Source of the DNA: Sediminibacterium sp. TEGAF015
GTDB lineage: Bacteria > Bacteroidota > Bacteroidia > Chitinophagales > Chitinophagaceae
NCBI RefSeq assembly: GCF_025997995.1
Contig: NZ_AP026683.1
Span: 2,356,501-2,420,500, forward strand
Direction of reading: 5' to 3'
Length of the DNA: 64,000 nucleotides
Shown here: in pieces, positions 7,063 through 16,794 of the stretch
How positions within the stretch are numbered: the stretch's first letter is position 1
How the letters are laid out: each line of letters starts with the position of its first letter
Program-made: the position numbers and the translations under genes
The notes under the pieces: generated by a model
Told to the model about the DNA's origin: nothing
Seen by the model: only the letters and a program-made list of their open reading frames with translations
Database searches by the model: none

Positions 7063-8457
7063 ATGAGTCAATCAATGGGTGGAACCAGAATTCGTTTTTG
7101 GTACGATTTGTTCAGGGAATCTTTGAACAGCGAACACAAGGATTTTACAAAAGGCAGCTTAAGAAAAGCCATTTTTTTATTGGCGGTACCGATGATTCTT
7201 GAAATGTGCATGGAATCTGTTTTTGCTGTAGTAGATATCTTTTTTGTCAGCAAACTGGGATCGGCTGCAGCTGCAACAGTAGGCTTAACAGAGTCTGTTT
7301 TAACCATTATTTATTCTTTAGCTATTGGTCTCAGTATGGCTGCAACAGCAGTAGTAGCCAGAAGAGTTGGCGAAAAGAATCATGAAGCCGCAGCAGAAGC
7401 AGGAGCACAAACACTGATTATTTGTCTCATAATTAGTATGATGATTAGTGTGATTGGTGTCTTTTTTGCGGCTGATATTTTAGCGCTGGTAGGAGCGTCC
7501 CCTGAAATTTTACAAATAGGTTCAACCTATGTTTCCATTATGCTGATTGGAAATCTGGTTATTATGTTACTGTTTTTAATTAATGGTATTTTCAGGGGAG
7601 CGGGCAATGCGGCCATGGCTATGAAAAGTTTGTGGCTGGCCAATCTTTGTAATATTGTTTTGTGTCCTGTAATGATTCATTTTTATGGTTTAACCGGAGC
7701 GGCCATTGCAACAACAACCGGTAGAAGCATCGGCGTTCTTTATCAATTGTATAATCTTCAGAAAGGGAAAGGAATTATCCAGATGAAATGGAATCATTTT
7801 AAACCCATCTGGTCAATTATTATTTCTATTGTAAACATAGCTTCAACCGGAGCCCTGCAATTTATCATTGCATCTGCCAGCTGGATTTTTATGGCTAAGA
7901 TTATTTCAGGTTATGGCAGTGATGCAATTGCCGGATACACCATTGCCATCCGCTTAATTATTTTTTTCCTGATGCCCGCCTGGGGATTAAGCAATGCAGC
8001 TGCTACGTTGGTTGGACAAAATCTGGGGGCGAATCAAATAGAAAGAGCAGAAGCTTCCGTTTGGAAAACAGCTCAATACAATGCTGTTTTTATGACCATA
8101 GTTTCCACACTGTTTATTAGTGCAGCCCCATTCTTTGTAGGGTTGATGAGTCATGAGCCAATGGTAATAGCTACCGGGGCCAGTGCATTAAGAATTATTA
8201 GCTTTGGATATTTATTTTACGGTGTTGGTATGGTAATGATGAATGCCTTTAACGGAGCAGGGGATAGCAGAACCCCAACCGTTATCAATTTTTTCTGGTT
8301 TTGGATTTTTCAAATTCCAGTTGCCTATTATTTATCAGGAGCAGCCAACTGGGGCACCGATGGCGTTTTCTGGGCAATTGTTATAACTGAAACTGCTGTT
8401 GCTATAACGAGTACTGTTTTATTCAAAAGAGGCAGGTGGAAAACCGTAAAAATTTAA
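7063..8457 (+). CDS. MATE family multidrug/cation efflux transporter
   Basis: A 464-residue membrane protein with about twelve hydrophobic segments arranged as two homologous halves, as in MATE (NorM/DinF) exporters. Recognisable stretches are AVPMILEMCMESVFAVVD in the first helix, GRSIGVLYQLY before the second half, and GLSNAAATLVGQNLGA in helix 7-8. MATE proteins expel cationic compounds using a sodium or proton gradient. A hydrophilic extension of about 30 residues precedes the first helix. It is the last gene of the FIST-kinase operon, so its expression may respond to the same ligand. Its stop overlaps the convergent corA stop by 4 bases. Confidence 0.92.
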   Translation: MSQSMGGTRIRFWYDLFRESLNSEHKDFTKGSLRKAIFLLAVPMILEMCMESVFAVVDIFFVSKLGSAAAATVGLTESVLTIIYSLAIGLSMAATAVVARRVGEKNHEAAAEAGAQTLIICLIISMMISVIGVFFAADILALVGASPEILQIGSTYVSIMLIGNLVIMLLFLINGIFRGAGNAAMAMKSLWLANLCNIVLCPVMIHFYGLTGAAIATTTGRSIGVLYQLYNLQKGKGIIQMKWNHFKPIWSIIISIVNIASTGALQFIIASASWIFMAKIISGYGSDAIAGYTIAIRLIIFFLMPAWGLSNAAATLVGQNLGANQIERAEASVWKTAQYNAVFMTIVSTLFISAAPFFVGLMSHEPMVIATGASALRIISFGYLFYGVGMVMMNAFNGAGDSRTPTVINFFWFWIFQIPVAYYLSGAANWGTDGVFWAIVITETAVAITSTVLFKRGRWKTVKI

Positions 8458-9551
8458 AACCAACCCCGCTTTCTGAAAACAAATACCATTATCAGTGGTA
8501 CAATAATCATTAATGCTGTTGCAATATAAAATCCATTGCTTTCATGAGCATAGGGAATGATATCGAAGTTCATTCCAAATATGCCTCCAATTACAGTGGC
8601 GGGCGCAAGCAAGCAGGTAACGATTGCCATTACTTTCATTACTTCATTCATCTTCAGATTAACATTGCTCACATATAGGTCGTGAAGGTTGAGCATCATA
8701 TCCCTATAGCTTTCTGCCAGGTCATTTGCCTGAACTATGTGGTCATAAATATCTTTGAAATATTTCCTTGTCTTGTCTTCCAACAAGTGACTATCAGTTT
8801 TTACAAATCCATTGACAATATCCCTAACAGGTCCAACATTTCTTTTTAACACAATCAACTCTTTACGAAGCGCATTAATTTCCGCCAATGATCTTTTGTT
8901 ACTGCTTCTGATAATTCGTTCCTCCAGTAATTCAATTCTATCCCCAATTTTATCCATCACCAGATAATAGTGGTCAACGATCATATCAATTAATGCATAA
9001 CACAAATAATCAGCTCCGCTCTGCCTTAGTTTAGAGTCACTGAGCTTTAATTTTTCACGAACCCCGTCAAAAACATCTCTGCTGGCGTCTTCCTGATAAG
9101 TGATAACATAATCTTTTCCGAGAATAATACTGATTTGTTCCGTTTCTACAGTAGCAGTCTGTTCATTGAAGTAAAGCATATTCAACAAACAATATAATAC
9201 GGGATGAATTTCATCTATTTTGGGTCGTTGACCTACGCTTAAAATATCTTCTGCAATTAAATAGTGAATACCAAAATGGTTGCATAAAAGCTCTACTTCA
9301 TTTTTTCTGATACCATCCACATTTATCCAACTAATCCTGCCATTGTCTTTGAATTGCTCACAGGATTCAATTCTGTCATAGTTGCTCTCATTAATTACCC
9401 CTTTATCAAAATCAAAAACAGAAACTACAATATGATCTGCTTCTTTTCTTTCCGGATTAACCGTAGGATTTACTTTAAAAATATCTCTCGTGCGTCTGGT
9501 ATTAAATAACGCAAGCGGATTTAATAATTTTAAATACTGGCTTCCTGTCAT
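8454..9551 (-). CDS. corA: Magnesium/cobalt transporter CorA
   Basis: A 365-residue protein with a large cytoplasmic alpha/beta domain, a long helical stalk (about residues 190-300), and two C-terminal membrane helices. The diagnostic GMN motif lies at the end of the first helix (GIFGMNFDIIPY, about residue 326), and the C-terminus is basic (FRKRGWF). CorA forms a pentameric channel for Mg2+ influx across the inner membrane. The gene is divergent from a YheT-type hydrolase, with a 15-bp palindrome in the 54-base gap. It is convergent with the MATE gene. Confidence 0.94.
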   Translation of the reverse strand: MTGSQYLKLLNPLALFNTRRTRDIFKVNPTVNPERKEADHIVVSVFDFDKGVINESNYDRIESCEQFKDNGRISWINVDGIRKNEVELLCNHFGIHYLIAEDILSVGQRPKIDEIHPVLYCLLNMLYFNEQTATVETEQISIILGKDYVITYQEDASRDVFDGVREKLKLSDSKLRQSGADYLCYALIDMIVDHYYLVMDKIGDRIELLEERIIRSSNKRSLAEINALRKELIVLKRNVGPVRDIVNGFVKTDSHLLEDKTRKYFKDIYDHIVQANDLAESYRDMMLNLHDLYVSNVNLKMNEVMKVMAIVTCLLAPATVIGGIFGMNFDIIPYAHESNGFYIATALMIIVPLIMVFVFRKRGWF

Positions 9552-9572
9552 AGACTGAAGTTAATTAAAATG

Positions 9573-9587
9573 AGGTATTTAATACCT
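9573..9587. promoter_or_regulatory. Perfect palindrome between corA and the YheT-type hydrolase
   Basis: AGGTATT-T-AATACCT, 7-bp arms around one base. It sits in the middle of the 54-base divergent gap, where it could be an operator serving both genes or a leader hairpin. No cognate regulator is adjacent. Confidence 0.35.
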
Positions 9588-9605
9588 TCACGCATAAATT
9601 GACTC

Positions 9606-10577
9606 ATGCCCATAGTACATTCAACAAATTTTAAACCCCCTGTCCTTCAATACAACGGGCATTGGCAAAGTATTTATCCCAGCTTGTTCAGAAAAGTTGC
9701 TTTCACTTATGCCAAAAGAGAAAGGCTTGAATTAACAGATGGTGATTTCTTGGATCTGGATTGGTCTGTGTCTGAAAGAAAATCGGACAAATTGGTTATC
9801 ATCACCCATGGTTTGGAAGGAGACTCAGGCAGGCATTATGTAACGGGTATGGCTAAAATATTTACAGCCAATGGATATGATGCACTCGGTTGGAACTGCC
9901 GGAGTTGTGGCGGAGAATTGAACCGATTGGCAAGATTTTATCATCATGGAGATGCAAGTGATTTAAAGACAGTTATTCAGCATAGTATTCAGCAGTATGG
10001 CTATAAGCATATTGTGTTAATTGGATTTAGCATGGGTGGAAGCTTAACCTTAAGAGCCGTATCTGAACATCCGCTGGAAGTTCCCTCAGCGGTAAAAAAA
10101 GCCATAGGCTTTTCTGTACCCTGTAGTTTAAAGGGAAGTGTAGATGCATTGTCTACTTCGGCGAACCGGATTTATTTAAACCGATTTTTAAAAAAGCTCG
10201 GAAAGAAAATAAAAATAAAAGCAAAGCTTTTCCCTGATCAGATTGATGCAACAGGCTATGATAGTATCAAAACTTTTATTGAATTCGATAATAGGTATAC
10301 AGCCCCACTTCATGGTTACGAAAATGCACTTGATTTTTATGAGAAAGCCAGTGTGGGTCCAATATTACACAAGGTAGCCGTACCGTCTTTGATAGTACAG
10401 TCGGTTAATGATCCTTTTTTATTACCGAATTGCATGCCAATAGATACAGCAAAAGAGCATCCTCATTTGTTTCTCGAAATGCCTCAACAGGGTGGCCATT
10501 GCGGCTTTATGATCAGAGGAAATTCCTATACATGGGCCGAAATCCGTGCGCGGTCTTTTGCAGAAAATGGCGAATAA
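9606..10577 (+). CDS. YheT-type alpha/beta hydrolase
   Basis: A 323-residue alpha/beta hydrolase of the YheT/ABHD1-3 (UPF0017) group. Family marks are FKPPVLQYNGHWQSIYPSLF at the N-terminus, the oxyanion strand IITHGLEGDSGRHYV, NCRSCGGELNR, and the nucleophile elbow GFSMGGS (serine near residue 143). The acid is probably in VNDPFL and the catalytic histidine in GGHCGF near residue 299. Members are cytoplasmic carboxylesterases or lipases whose natural substrate is unknown. It is divergent from corA and is a single-gene unit. Confidence 0.9.
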   Translation: MPIVHSTNFKPPVLQYNGHWQSIYPSLFRKVAFTYAKRERLELTDGDFLDLDWSVSERKSDKLVIITHGLEGDSGRHYVTGMAKIFTANGYDALGWNCRSCGGELNRLARFYHHGDASDLKTVIQHSIQQYGYKHIVLIGFSMGGSLTLRAVSEHPLEVPSAVKKAIGFSVPCSLKGSVDALSTSANRIYLNRFLKKLGKKIKIKAKLFPDQIDATGYDSIKTFIEFDNRYTAPLHGYENALDFYEKASVGPILHKVAVPSLIVQSVNDPFLLPNCMPIDTAKEHPHLFLEMPQQGGHCGFMIRGNSYTWAEIRARSFAENGE

Positions 10578-10635
10578 TCGGCTTAACATTGTCATTATGA
10601 AAAGCTATTATCTTAGTTGGCAAGTGCAATAAAGA

Positions 10636-11412
10636 TTATAAAGGTCTTATCCAGATATTTCTAAAGCTAACCGGATTGCCGCCATCCATTCCATGATCTT
10701 GTATAACCAGAGATTCTTTCTCAGCGTGTTTTTTGTAAGAAGCAGGTCCAATCCATTCTGTACCCCCTAAAATAGTTACATTGTTCTGTACCAATACTCC
10801 ATTGTGTAATACAGTAATAGTAGCTGGCTGCTGTAAAGTCCCATCCGAGAAAAAGCGGGGTGCATTAAAAATAATATCATAGCTCTGCCATTCACCGGGT
10901 TTTCTGGAGGCGTTTACCAGCGGTATATGTTGCTTATAAATACTTCCTGCTTGCCCATTGGAATAAGTAGGATTGTTATAGGAATCCAGTACCTGTAATT
11001 CATACTTACCCATTAAAAAAATACCACTGTTGCCTCTGCTCTGACCATTTCCAGCAATGGCCAAGGGAGATCTCCATTCTATATGCAACTGGCAGCTGCC
11101 AAATTTGTCTTTGGTTTCAATATCACCTGATCCTTTCACCACATTTAAAATTCCTTGTGCATCCACTTTCCAGCCAGGCAATCCTCCGCCTTTTTTCTGA
11201 AAGGCATTCAGGTTTTTACCATTGAATAAAACAATGGCATCGGAGGGAGCTTCACTGGCTGATTTTCCCGGACTAACCATAACAGGAACAGGTTCCCATA
11301 CTTCAGTTTTTTTGGATTCTTTCATTAAGCTGTCCATGTTAAGCTTTTGTTGTCCATAGCTACTGCTCATTAGCAGAAGACCAGTAAGGGTGGTAATAAC
11401 GGTGTATTTCAT
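10636..11412 (-). CDS. Secreted DUF1080 (3-keto-disaccharide hydrolase-like) protein
   Basis: A 258-residue protein with a signal peptide (residues 1-20, ending SSYGQQ). The DUF1080 concanavalin-like fold follows: VLFNGKNLNAFQKKGGG near residue 62, SCQLHIEWRSP, GNSGIFLMGKYELQVLDSYNN (about 128-148), and NIWIRPL at the very end. Members of this family hydrolyse 3-keto-glycosides or bind sugars in the periplasm or outside the cell; many Bacteroidota genomes hold several. There is no sugar-utilisation neighbour here, so the substrate is open. Confidence 0.9.
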   Translation of the reverse strand: MKYTVITTLTGLLLMSSSYGQQKLNMDSLMKESKKTEVWEPVPVMVSPGKSASEAPSDAIVLFNGKNLNAFQKKGGGLPGWKVDAQGILNVVKGSGDIETKDKFGSCQLHIEWRSPLAIAGNGQSRGNSGIFLMGKYELQVLDSYNNPTYSNGQAGSIYKQHIPLVNASRKPGEWQSYDIIFNAPRFFSDGTLQQPATITVLHNGVLVQNNVTILGGTEWIGPASYKKHAEKESLVIQDHGMDGGNPVSFRNIWIRPL

Positions 11413-11516
11413 GTTTCTAATATCGTGAAAAAACGCTAAATAATCGTAATAATACTATTGTAATTGCCTGTTAAGTGATAGAATTTAGACATCCTTTTTC
11501 ACTAAAAACTAATTTT

Positions 11517-12161
11517 ATGCAAACAACGATTACCGTATTTATCGCCGATAATCAAATGATGTACAAGCTTGGTTTAAAAACAGTACTCCAGGCTTTTCCT
11601 ACAATTAAATTGGTTGGCAACAACGAGTTTAAAGAGAACTGGGTGAATGATATAGTTGAAGCCCGGCCAGATGTAGTATTAATCGATTTAGAATCGGACT
11701 CTCCGGAAGTAACCAAGCATATATTGAGCCATTCCCCCGACACAGCTGTTATTTTTCTATCCTATCAGATAACGCATCAATTAATGTTTCAGTTATTGGA
11801 AGCTGGCACTATGGGATTTGTTTCCAAACAAGCCAGGGAAACGGAAATCATGGAGTCGATTCAAACCTGTTATGCGCACAAACATTACTTCTGTAAAATA
11901 AGTGCAGAGTGTTTAAGTTATATCGTTGCCAATAATTATCAATTACCTACTAAGGTATCGGCGAATTTTACAGAACGGGAATTACAAATTATTGAGCGTA
12001 TCTGCAATGAAAAAACCAGTAAGGAAATTGCCGGTGAACTACACTTGAGTAAAAGGACCGTTGAAGGACACAGAATCAGGATTATGGGGAAACTGGGCGC
12101 CAAGTGCAGCGCAGGTATTGTTACCTACGCCATTCAAAACGGACTTTACCAACAAGCCTGA
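11517..12161 (+). CDS. NarL/LuxR-type response regulator
   Basis: The ATG at 11517 gives 214 residues. A receiver domain (ITVFIADNQMM with the acidic pair near 9-10; phospho-acceptor Asp in VVLIDLES; conserved Lys in GFVSKQA) is followed by a LuxR-type helix-turn-helix (residues about 150-205, TERELQIIERICNEKTSKEI then SKRTVEGHRIRIMGKL). No sensor kinase is next to it. It ends two bases from the convergent RND efflux operon, which may or may not be its target. The receiver is somewhat shorter in the middle than typical NarL proteins. Confidence 0.88.
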   Translation: MQTTITVFIADNQMMYKLGLKTVLQAFPTIKLVGNNEFKENWVNDIVEARPDVVLIDLESDSPEVTKHILSHSPDTAVIFLSYQITHQLMFQLLEAGTMGFVSKQARETEIMESIQTCYAHKHYFCKISAECLSYIVANNYQLPTKVSANFTERELQIIERICNEKTSKEIAGELHLSKRTVEGHRIRIMGKLGAKCSAGIVTYAIQNGLYQQA

Positions 12162-12163
12162 TT

Positions 12164-13600
12164 TTAATTCCAACCACCCCCCAATGACCTATATAAGTTA
12201 ATCAGGTAAACAAAAACAGTTTTCTTGGAATTGATTTGATCCAGTTCGGCTTCCAGAACACCTCTTTGTGCAGTCACTACTTCCAGATAAGTAGCTGCTC
12301 CACCCATATAGAGGTCATTGGAAGATGCAACAGCTGCCTGTAAACTCTTTGTTTCTTGAACTTTAAGGTCATAAATTTTATTGTACTGGTCTATTCCACT
12401 AAGATTGGTTTGCACTTCATGGTAGGCATAGACAATTTGCTTTCTGTACAATTCAAATGCTTCCTGCTGAGCAGCACTGGCCAATTGATAATTTCCCTTT
12501 AACATGTTTTTGCTTAGAACAGGAGTAACAAGACCACCCAATAATCCATAGGTTAAAGACTGAGGGCTAAAAAGTACAGATGTTTTGAAGCTGTTTAATG
12601 CAGTATATGCGCTTATATTCAGTGAGGGCAAAAATGCTTTTCTGCTGGCTTCAACTTCAGCTCCAGCAGCTTCCAATAGTAATTCAGCTTCTTTAATATC
12701 TGGTCTGTTGGCTAATAATTGAGCAGGTATGCCAATTTGCATTTCTCCAGGTAGTTTTAAATCGGTGATGCCAGCCCCTCTTTTGATTTTGAAATCGTAT
12801 TTGCCGGAAATGGCACTTAATAGATTTTCAGTAGCAGTAATCCGTTGTTTCATCACATTCAGCATACTCTTGGTTCCCAGTAACTGTGCCGTAAATTGCT
12901 GAACTGCGAGCTCTGTTGCCCTTCCCCCAACTTTTTGAATTTTTACAATTTCCACTCCATTTTCCTGAAGTTTAATATTTCGTTGTAATATTTCTAATTC
13001 CTTATCCAAGGCTAAAAGTTCGTAATACAGTTCTGCAACCTGAGAAACCAGTTGAGTAGTAACCCATTTTCTTGCTTGTTCAGTTGCAAGGTATCGGTTC
13101 AGTGCTGCTTTTTTCCGGTTTGATAATTTCCCCCAGACATCTGCTTCCCAGCTACTTCTGAAACCTACAAACAAGTCAGGCATATTCAAAGGTATCTGTT
13201 GGTCTTTCCGGATATTGGGAGAAAGGTTCATATCATAATTACCCAGGCCATTCATGGTATAATCTCCAAATTTGTCTACCCCAGTTGACACGATTGCATC
13301 CAATCCGGGTTTGGTTAAACCCTGCGCTATGCCTACACCAGCTTTTGATGCAGCAATTCTTTGTACAGCAATTCTGATATCTGCATTATTGGCAATAGCA
13401 GTATCAATTAATTCCTGTAAAGCCGGATCAGGAAAAAATATTTTTTTAGGAAGAGACGCAATATTTACACTATCAGTTGATTGCAGAAAAGCTGCAGGCA
13501 GAATCTCTGCTTTATTAATGGAAACGGGCTTGGGCATGGCACAGGAAATAGCTATGATTGTTATTCCTGTATATAGTAAATATTGAAAATGTTGCTTCAT
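12164..13600 (-). CDS. Outer-membrane efflux lipoprotein (TolC/OprM/NodT family)
   Basis: The ATG at 13600 gives 478 residues. A lipobox AISC puts the lipidated cysteine at residue 20. Two OEP repeats follow, with long helices and the family phrases LAEL-like QVAELYYELLALD and LANRPDIKEAELLLEAAGAEVEASRKAFLPSL (here given in part). It forms the outer-membrane duct of the tripartite pump encoded by the two genes before it (membrane fusion protein 16795-17949 and RND permease 13611-16787). It starts 10 bases after the permease gene. This is a standard Bacteroidota order of MFP, RND, OMF. Confidence 0.93.
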   Translation of the reverse strand: MKQHFQYLLYTGITIIAISCAMPKPVSINKAEILPAAFLQSTDSVNIASLPKKIFFPDPALQELIDTAIANNADIRIAVQRIAASKAGVGIAQGLTKPGLDAIVSTGVDKFGDYTMNGLGNYDMNLSPNIRKDQQIPLNMPDLFVGFRSSWEADVWGKLSNRKKAALNRYLATEQARKWVTTQLVSQVAELYYELLALDKELEILQRNIKLQENGVEIVKIQKVGGRATELAVQQFTAQLLGTKSMLNVMKQRITATENLLSAISGKYDFKIKRGAGITDLKLPGEMQIGIPAQLLANRPDIKEAELLLEAAGAEVEASRKAFLPSLNISAYTALNSFKTSVLFSPQSLTYGLLGGLVTPVLSKNMLKGNYQLASAAQQEAFELYRKQIVYAYHEVQTNLSGIDQYNKIYDLKVQETKSLQAAVASSNDLYMGGAATYLEVVTAQRGVLEAELDQINSKKTVFVYLINLYRSLGGGWN

Positions 13601-13610
13601 AAAATAATTT

Positions 13611-16600
13611 CTATCTGTCAGATAATTGTTCAGGATGATCAATCTCAGGTACGATGGCTACCGATGATTTTTTATTGGAAAATTTTTCCGAGAGTTCTGC
13701 AAAAATCACATAGAGTCCAGGAATAATAATTACTCCGAATATGGTTCCGAATAACATGCCTCCTGCAGAAGCTGTACCAATGGATCGGTTTCCGATGGCA
13801 CCAGCACCAGTTGCAATCACCAGCGGAATCAATCCTGCAATAAATGCAAAAGAAGTCATCAGAATAGGCCTCAAACGAGACACGGCACCTTCTTTGGCAG
13901 CCTCGAGAATACTGAAGCCCTGTGTTCTTCTGAGCATGGCAAACTCTACAATCAGAATGGCATTTTTCCCCAATAATCCAATCAACATAACCAGGGCTAC
14001 TTGAGCATAAATATTGTTTTCTAATCCTAGTGCTTTTAAAGCGAGGAATGCTCCAAAAATTCCAGTTGGTAAAGAAAGAATTACTGCAAATGGCATTAAG
14101 AAACTTTCGTACTGCGCGGCTAGAATTAGGTAAACAAATAATAAACAAACTATAAAAATAGAAGCTGCCTGGCCGCTGGAAGCCACTTGATCTCTTGTAA
14201 TGCCAGACCATTCGTAACTATATCCTCTTGGCAATTTTTCTTTCGCAACTTTTTCAACAGAAGCAATTGCCTCCCCACTACTGAATCCAGCACCTGCATC
14301 CCCGTTTACCATTGCGGAGGTATACATATTATAGCGAGTTAGCTGTTCTGGTCCATATACTCGCTCTAATTTGATGAATGTCCCATATGATACCATTTCA
14401 CCTCTGTCATTTTTGACGTACATATTCATCAGGTCATTTGGCTTGGCTCTATAGTTGGGGTAGGCTTGTACCATCACTTTATACATTTGCCCAAAACGAA
14501 TAAAATTGGTTGCATAGTAACTACCTATTAATGTTTGTAAGTCGCTCATTGCATTATCTACAGATACTCCTTTTTTGGCAGCCATATCATAGTCTATATG
14601 AATCATGTACTGAGGAAAACTTGGATCAAAACCAGTATAAGCTGCTCCCACAACTCCTGCTGCCTTAATGTCTTCAATCAATTGATTGGTTACAGTTGCA
14701 GTTTGCTGTAAATCCCCTGTGCCTGTTTTATCAATCACTCTTAATTCAAAGCCACTGGTATTTCCAAAACCAGGAACGGTAGGTGGAGGCATGAATTCAA
14801 TATTTGCATCTTTAATTTTGCTAGTCTTATCTCTTAAAACGGGAATGAGTTCCGCAACCGTTAAATCTCTTTCTTTCCAGGGCTTCAGGTTAATCATCAT
14901 CATTCCGTAAGACGCACCTGCAGCTTCGGTAATTAAGCTATAGCCACTAAGGGTTGTAATATTTTCAACGGAAGGGATTTCTTTGATTACTTTTTCAAGT
15001 TGCACTAGAACATTTTCCGTTCTTTCAACCGTTGCACCTGCAGGTGCTGAAACGTTTACATAAATTATCCCCTGGTCTTCTGTTGGAATAAATCCACCTG
15101 GAAGAATACGATTGATTCCTGCAGTACCAATAAAAAATAAAGCGAGTAGTGAAATGGTTATTATTTTTCTGGCACTGATCCACGAAACCAAATTCATGTA
15201 TTTATTTTCTGTAGAAGCATACCCCTTATTGAAGGAGGAAAAAAATCTGCCTAATAGATTTTTTCTCTTTGGTTGTCCATGGGTGTTTTTAATGAGTAAA
15301 GCGCAAAGTGCTGGCGTTAGGGTAAGGGCATTGATACCTGATATTACAATTGATACCGCCAATGTTAATGAAAACTGTCTGTAAAATACACCCGCTGGTC
15401 CTGAGAGAAAAGCTACGGGAATAAATACCGCAGACATCACTAAAGTAATTGCGACAACAGCACTGGCAATTTCTTTAATAGCAGCCAATGTTGCATCCAT
15501 GGCATTCAAATGTTGCTCTTCCATCTTAACGTGTACTGCTTCCACTACTACAATGGCATTGTCTACCACAATACCAATGGCCAACACCAATGCAAATAAG
15601 GTTAGTAGGTTAATGGAGAAGCCCATGACTTGCATGAATGCTAGCGTTCCAATCAATGCTACTGGAACGGCTAATGCAGGTATTAAAGTAGATCTAAAAT
15701 CTTGTAAGAAAATAAATACAATGATGAAAACGAGGATAAATGCTTCTATCAATGTTTTTACAACCTCTCGAATAGAAGCATCCAAAAATCGGGATACATC
15801 ATAGGCAAAATTGTATTTCATTCCGGGAGGGAAAGAGCTTTCTTTCAATTCTGCCATCCTAGCTTTTACTTTTGTAATAACATCTTTTGCATTAGAGCCC
15901 GGTCTTTGTTTTAGCATGATAGAGGCAGACGGCTTTCCATCCGTTTTAGAAATCATACTATAGGTCATTGCACCAAACTCAATGTCGGCAATGTCTTTCA
16001 GGTATAATATGGAGCCATTATTCTCTGCTTTTACCACTACATTTTTATATTGATTCGGCTCAAAAAATTTACCAGTATAGCGTAAAATATACTGTAAGCT
16101 TTGTGGGTTTTTACCTGAGCTCTCACCCGTTTTACCAGGAGCAGCTTCTACGTTCTGGTTTCTTAATGCATTTATGACATCTTGTGCAGAGACATTATAG
16201 GCCAACATACGATCTGGCTTTAACCAAACACGCATAGAGTATTCTTTTTGTCCCATGATTTCAGCAAACCCAACTCCATCAATACGTTTTAATTCCTGTA
16301 GAATATTAATATCTGCAAAGTTGTAAATGAATTGTTCATCCGCTGCTGTATCCTCACTCATAACATTCAGATAAAGCAACATACTGTTTACATCTTTCTC
16401 TGTAGTAACACCTGCTTTAATTACTTCTTCTGGAAGTTCATCTAAAACGGTACTAACCCTATTTTGAACACTAACAGCTGCAACGTCAGGATCGATCCCC
16501 ACTTTAAAAGCTACTGTTATTAGCGTAATACCGTTGTTGCTGGAAACGGATGACATATAAGTCATTCCGGGTACTCCATTGATGGCTCTTTCCAATGGCG

Positions 16601-16787
16601 TTGCAACGGCTTTCGCACATACTTCTGCGTTGGCACCCGTATATTTCGCTGTTACAGTTACAGAGGGGGGAACAATATCTGGGAACTGTGTAATAGGTAA
16701 TGTAAATAATGACAATACTCCCAGTAATGTAATAATGATGGATATGACCAGTGAAAGAACCGGCCTTTTGATGAATGTCTCTAACAT
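13611..16787 (-). CDS. RND multidrug efflux permease, HAE1 (AcrB) type
   Basis: A 1058-residue inner-membrane permease of normal AcrB length, with twelve membrane helices and two large periplasmic loops. The N-terminus (MLETFIKRPVLSLVISI) and the pore sequences (FGNTSGFELRV; GYSYEWSG) are HAE1-like. The transmembrane-4 motif reads GIVVDNAIVVVE: D409 corresponds to AcrB D407, but AcrB D408 is replaced by N410. The TM10 lysine is present (LLGKNAILIVEFA, equivalent to K940). HAE1 pumps export hydrophobic drugs, bile salts or dyes by proton antiport. The Asn is either a lineage variant or changes coupling. It is the second gene of the MFP-RND-OMF operon. Confidence 0.95.
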   Translation of the reverse strand: MLETFIKRPVLSLVISIIITLLGVLSLFTLPITQFPDIVPPSVTVTAKYTGANAEVCAKAVATPLERAINGVPGMTYMSSVSSNNGITLITVAFKVGIDPDVAAVSVQNRVSTVLDELPEEVIKAGVTTEKDVNSMLLYLNVMSEDTAADEQFIYNFADINILQELKRIDGVGFAEIMGQKEYSMRVWLKPDRMLAYNVSAQDVINALRNQNVEAAPGKTGESSGKNPQSLQYILRYTGKFFEPNQYKNVVVKAENNGSILYLKDIADIEFGAMTYSMISKTDGKPSASIMLKQRPGSNAKDVITKVKARMAELKESSFPPGMKYNFAYDVSRFLDASIREVVKTLIEAFILVFIIVFIFLQDFRSTLIPALAVPVALIGTLAFMQVMGFSINLLTLFALVLAIGIVVDNAIVVVEAVHVKMEEQHLNAMDATLAAIKEIASAVVAITLVMSAVFIPVAFLSGPAGVFYRQFSLTLAVSIVISGINALTLTPALCALLIKNTHGQPKRKNLLGRFFSSFNKGYASTENKYMNLVSWISARKIITISLLALFFIGTAGINRILPGGFIPTEDQGIIYVNVSAPAGATVERTENVLVQLEKVIKEIPSVENITTLSGYSLITEAAGASYGMMMINLKPWKERDLTVAELIPVLRDKTSKIKDANIEFMPPPTVPGFGNTSGFELRVIDKTGTGDLQQTATVTNQLIEDIKAAGVVGAAYTGFDPSFPQYMIHIDYDMAAKKGVSVDNAMSDLQTLIGSYYATNFIRFGQMYKVMVQAYPNYRAKPNDLMNMYVKNDRGEMVSYGTFIKLERVYGPEQLTRYNMYTSAMVNGDAGAGFSSGEAIASVEKVAKEKLPRGYSYEWSGITRDQVASSGQAASIFIVCLLFVYLILAAQYESFLMPFAVILSLPTGIFGAFLALKALGLENNIYAQVALVMLIGLLGKNAILIVEFAMLRRTQGFSILEAAKEGAVSRLRPILMTSFAFIAGLIPLVIATGAGAIGNRSIGTASAGGMLFGTIFGVIIIPGLYVIFAELSEKFSNKKSSVAIVPEIDHPEQLSDR

Positions 16788-16794
16788 GATTTGC

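Noticed and set aside
13672..14211. A 179-codon minus-strand frame within the RND permease gene
   Set aside because: It is a frame-shifted shadow of the permease on the same strand, with Cys-, Ser- and Arg-rich nonsense composition.
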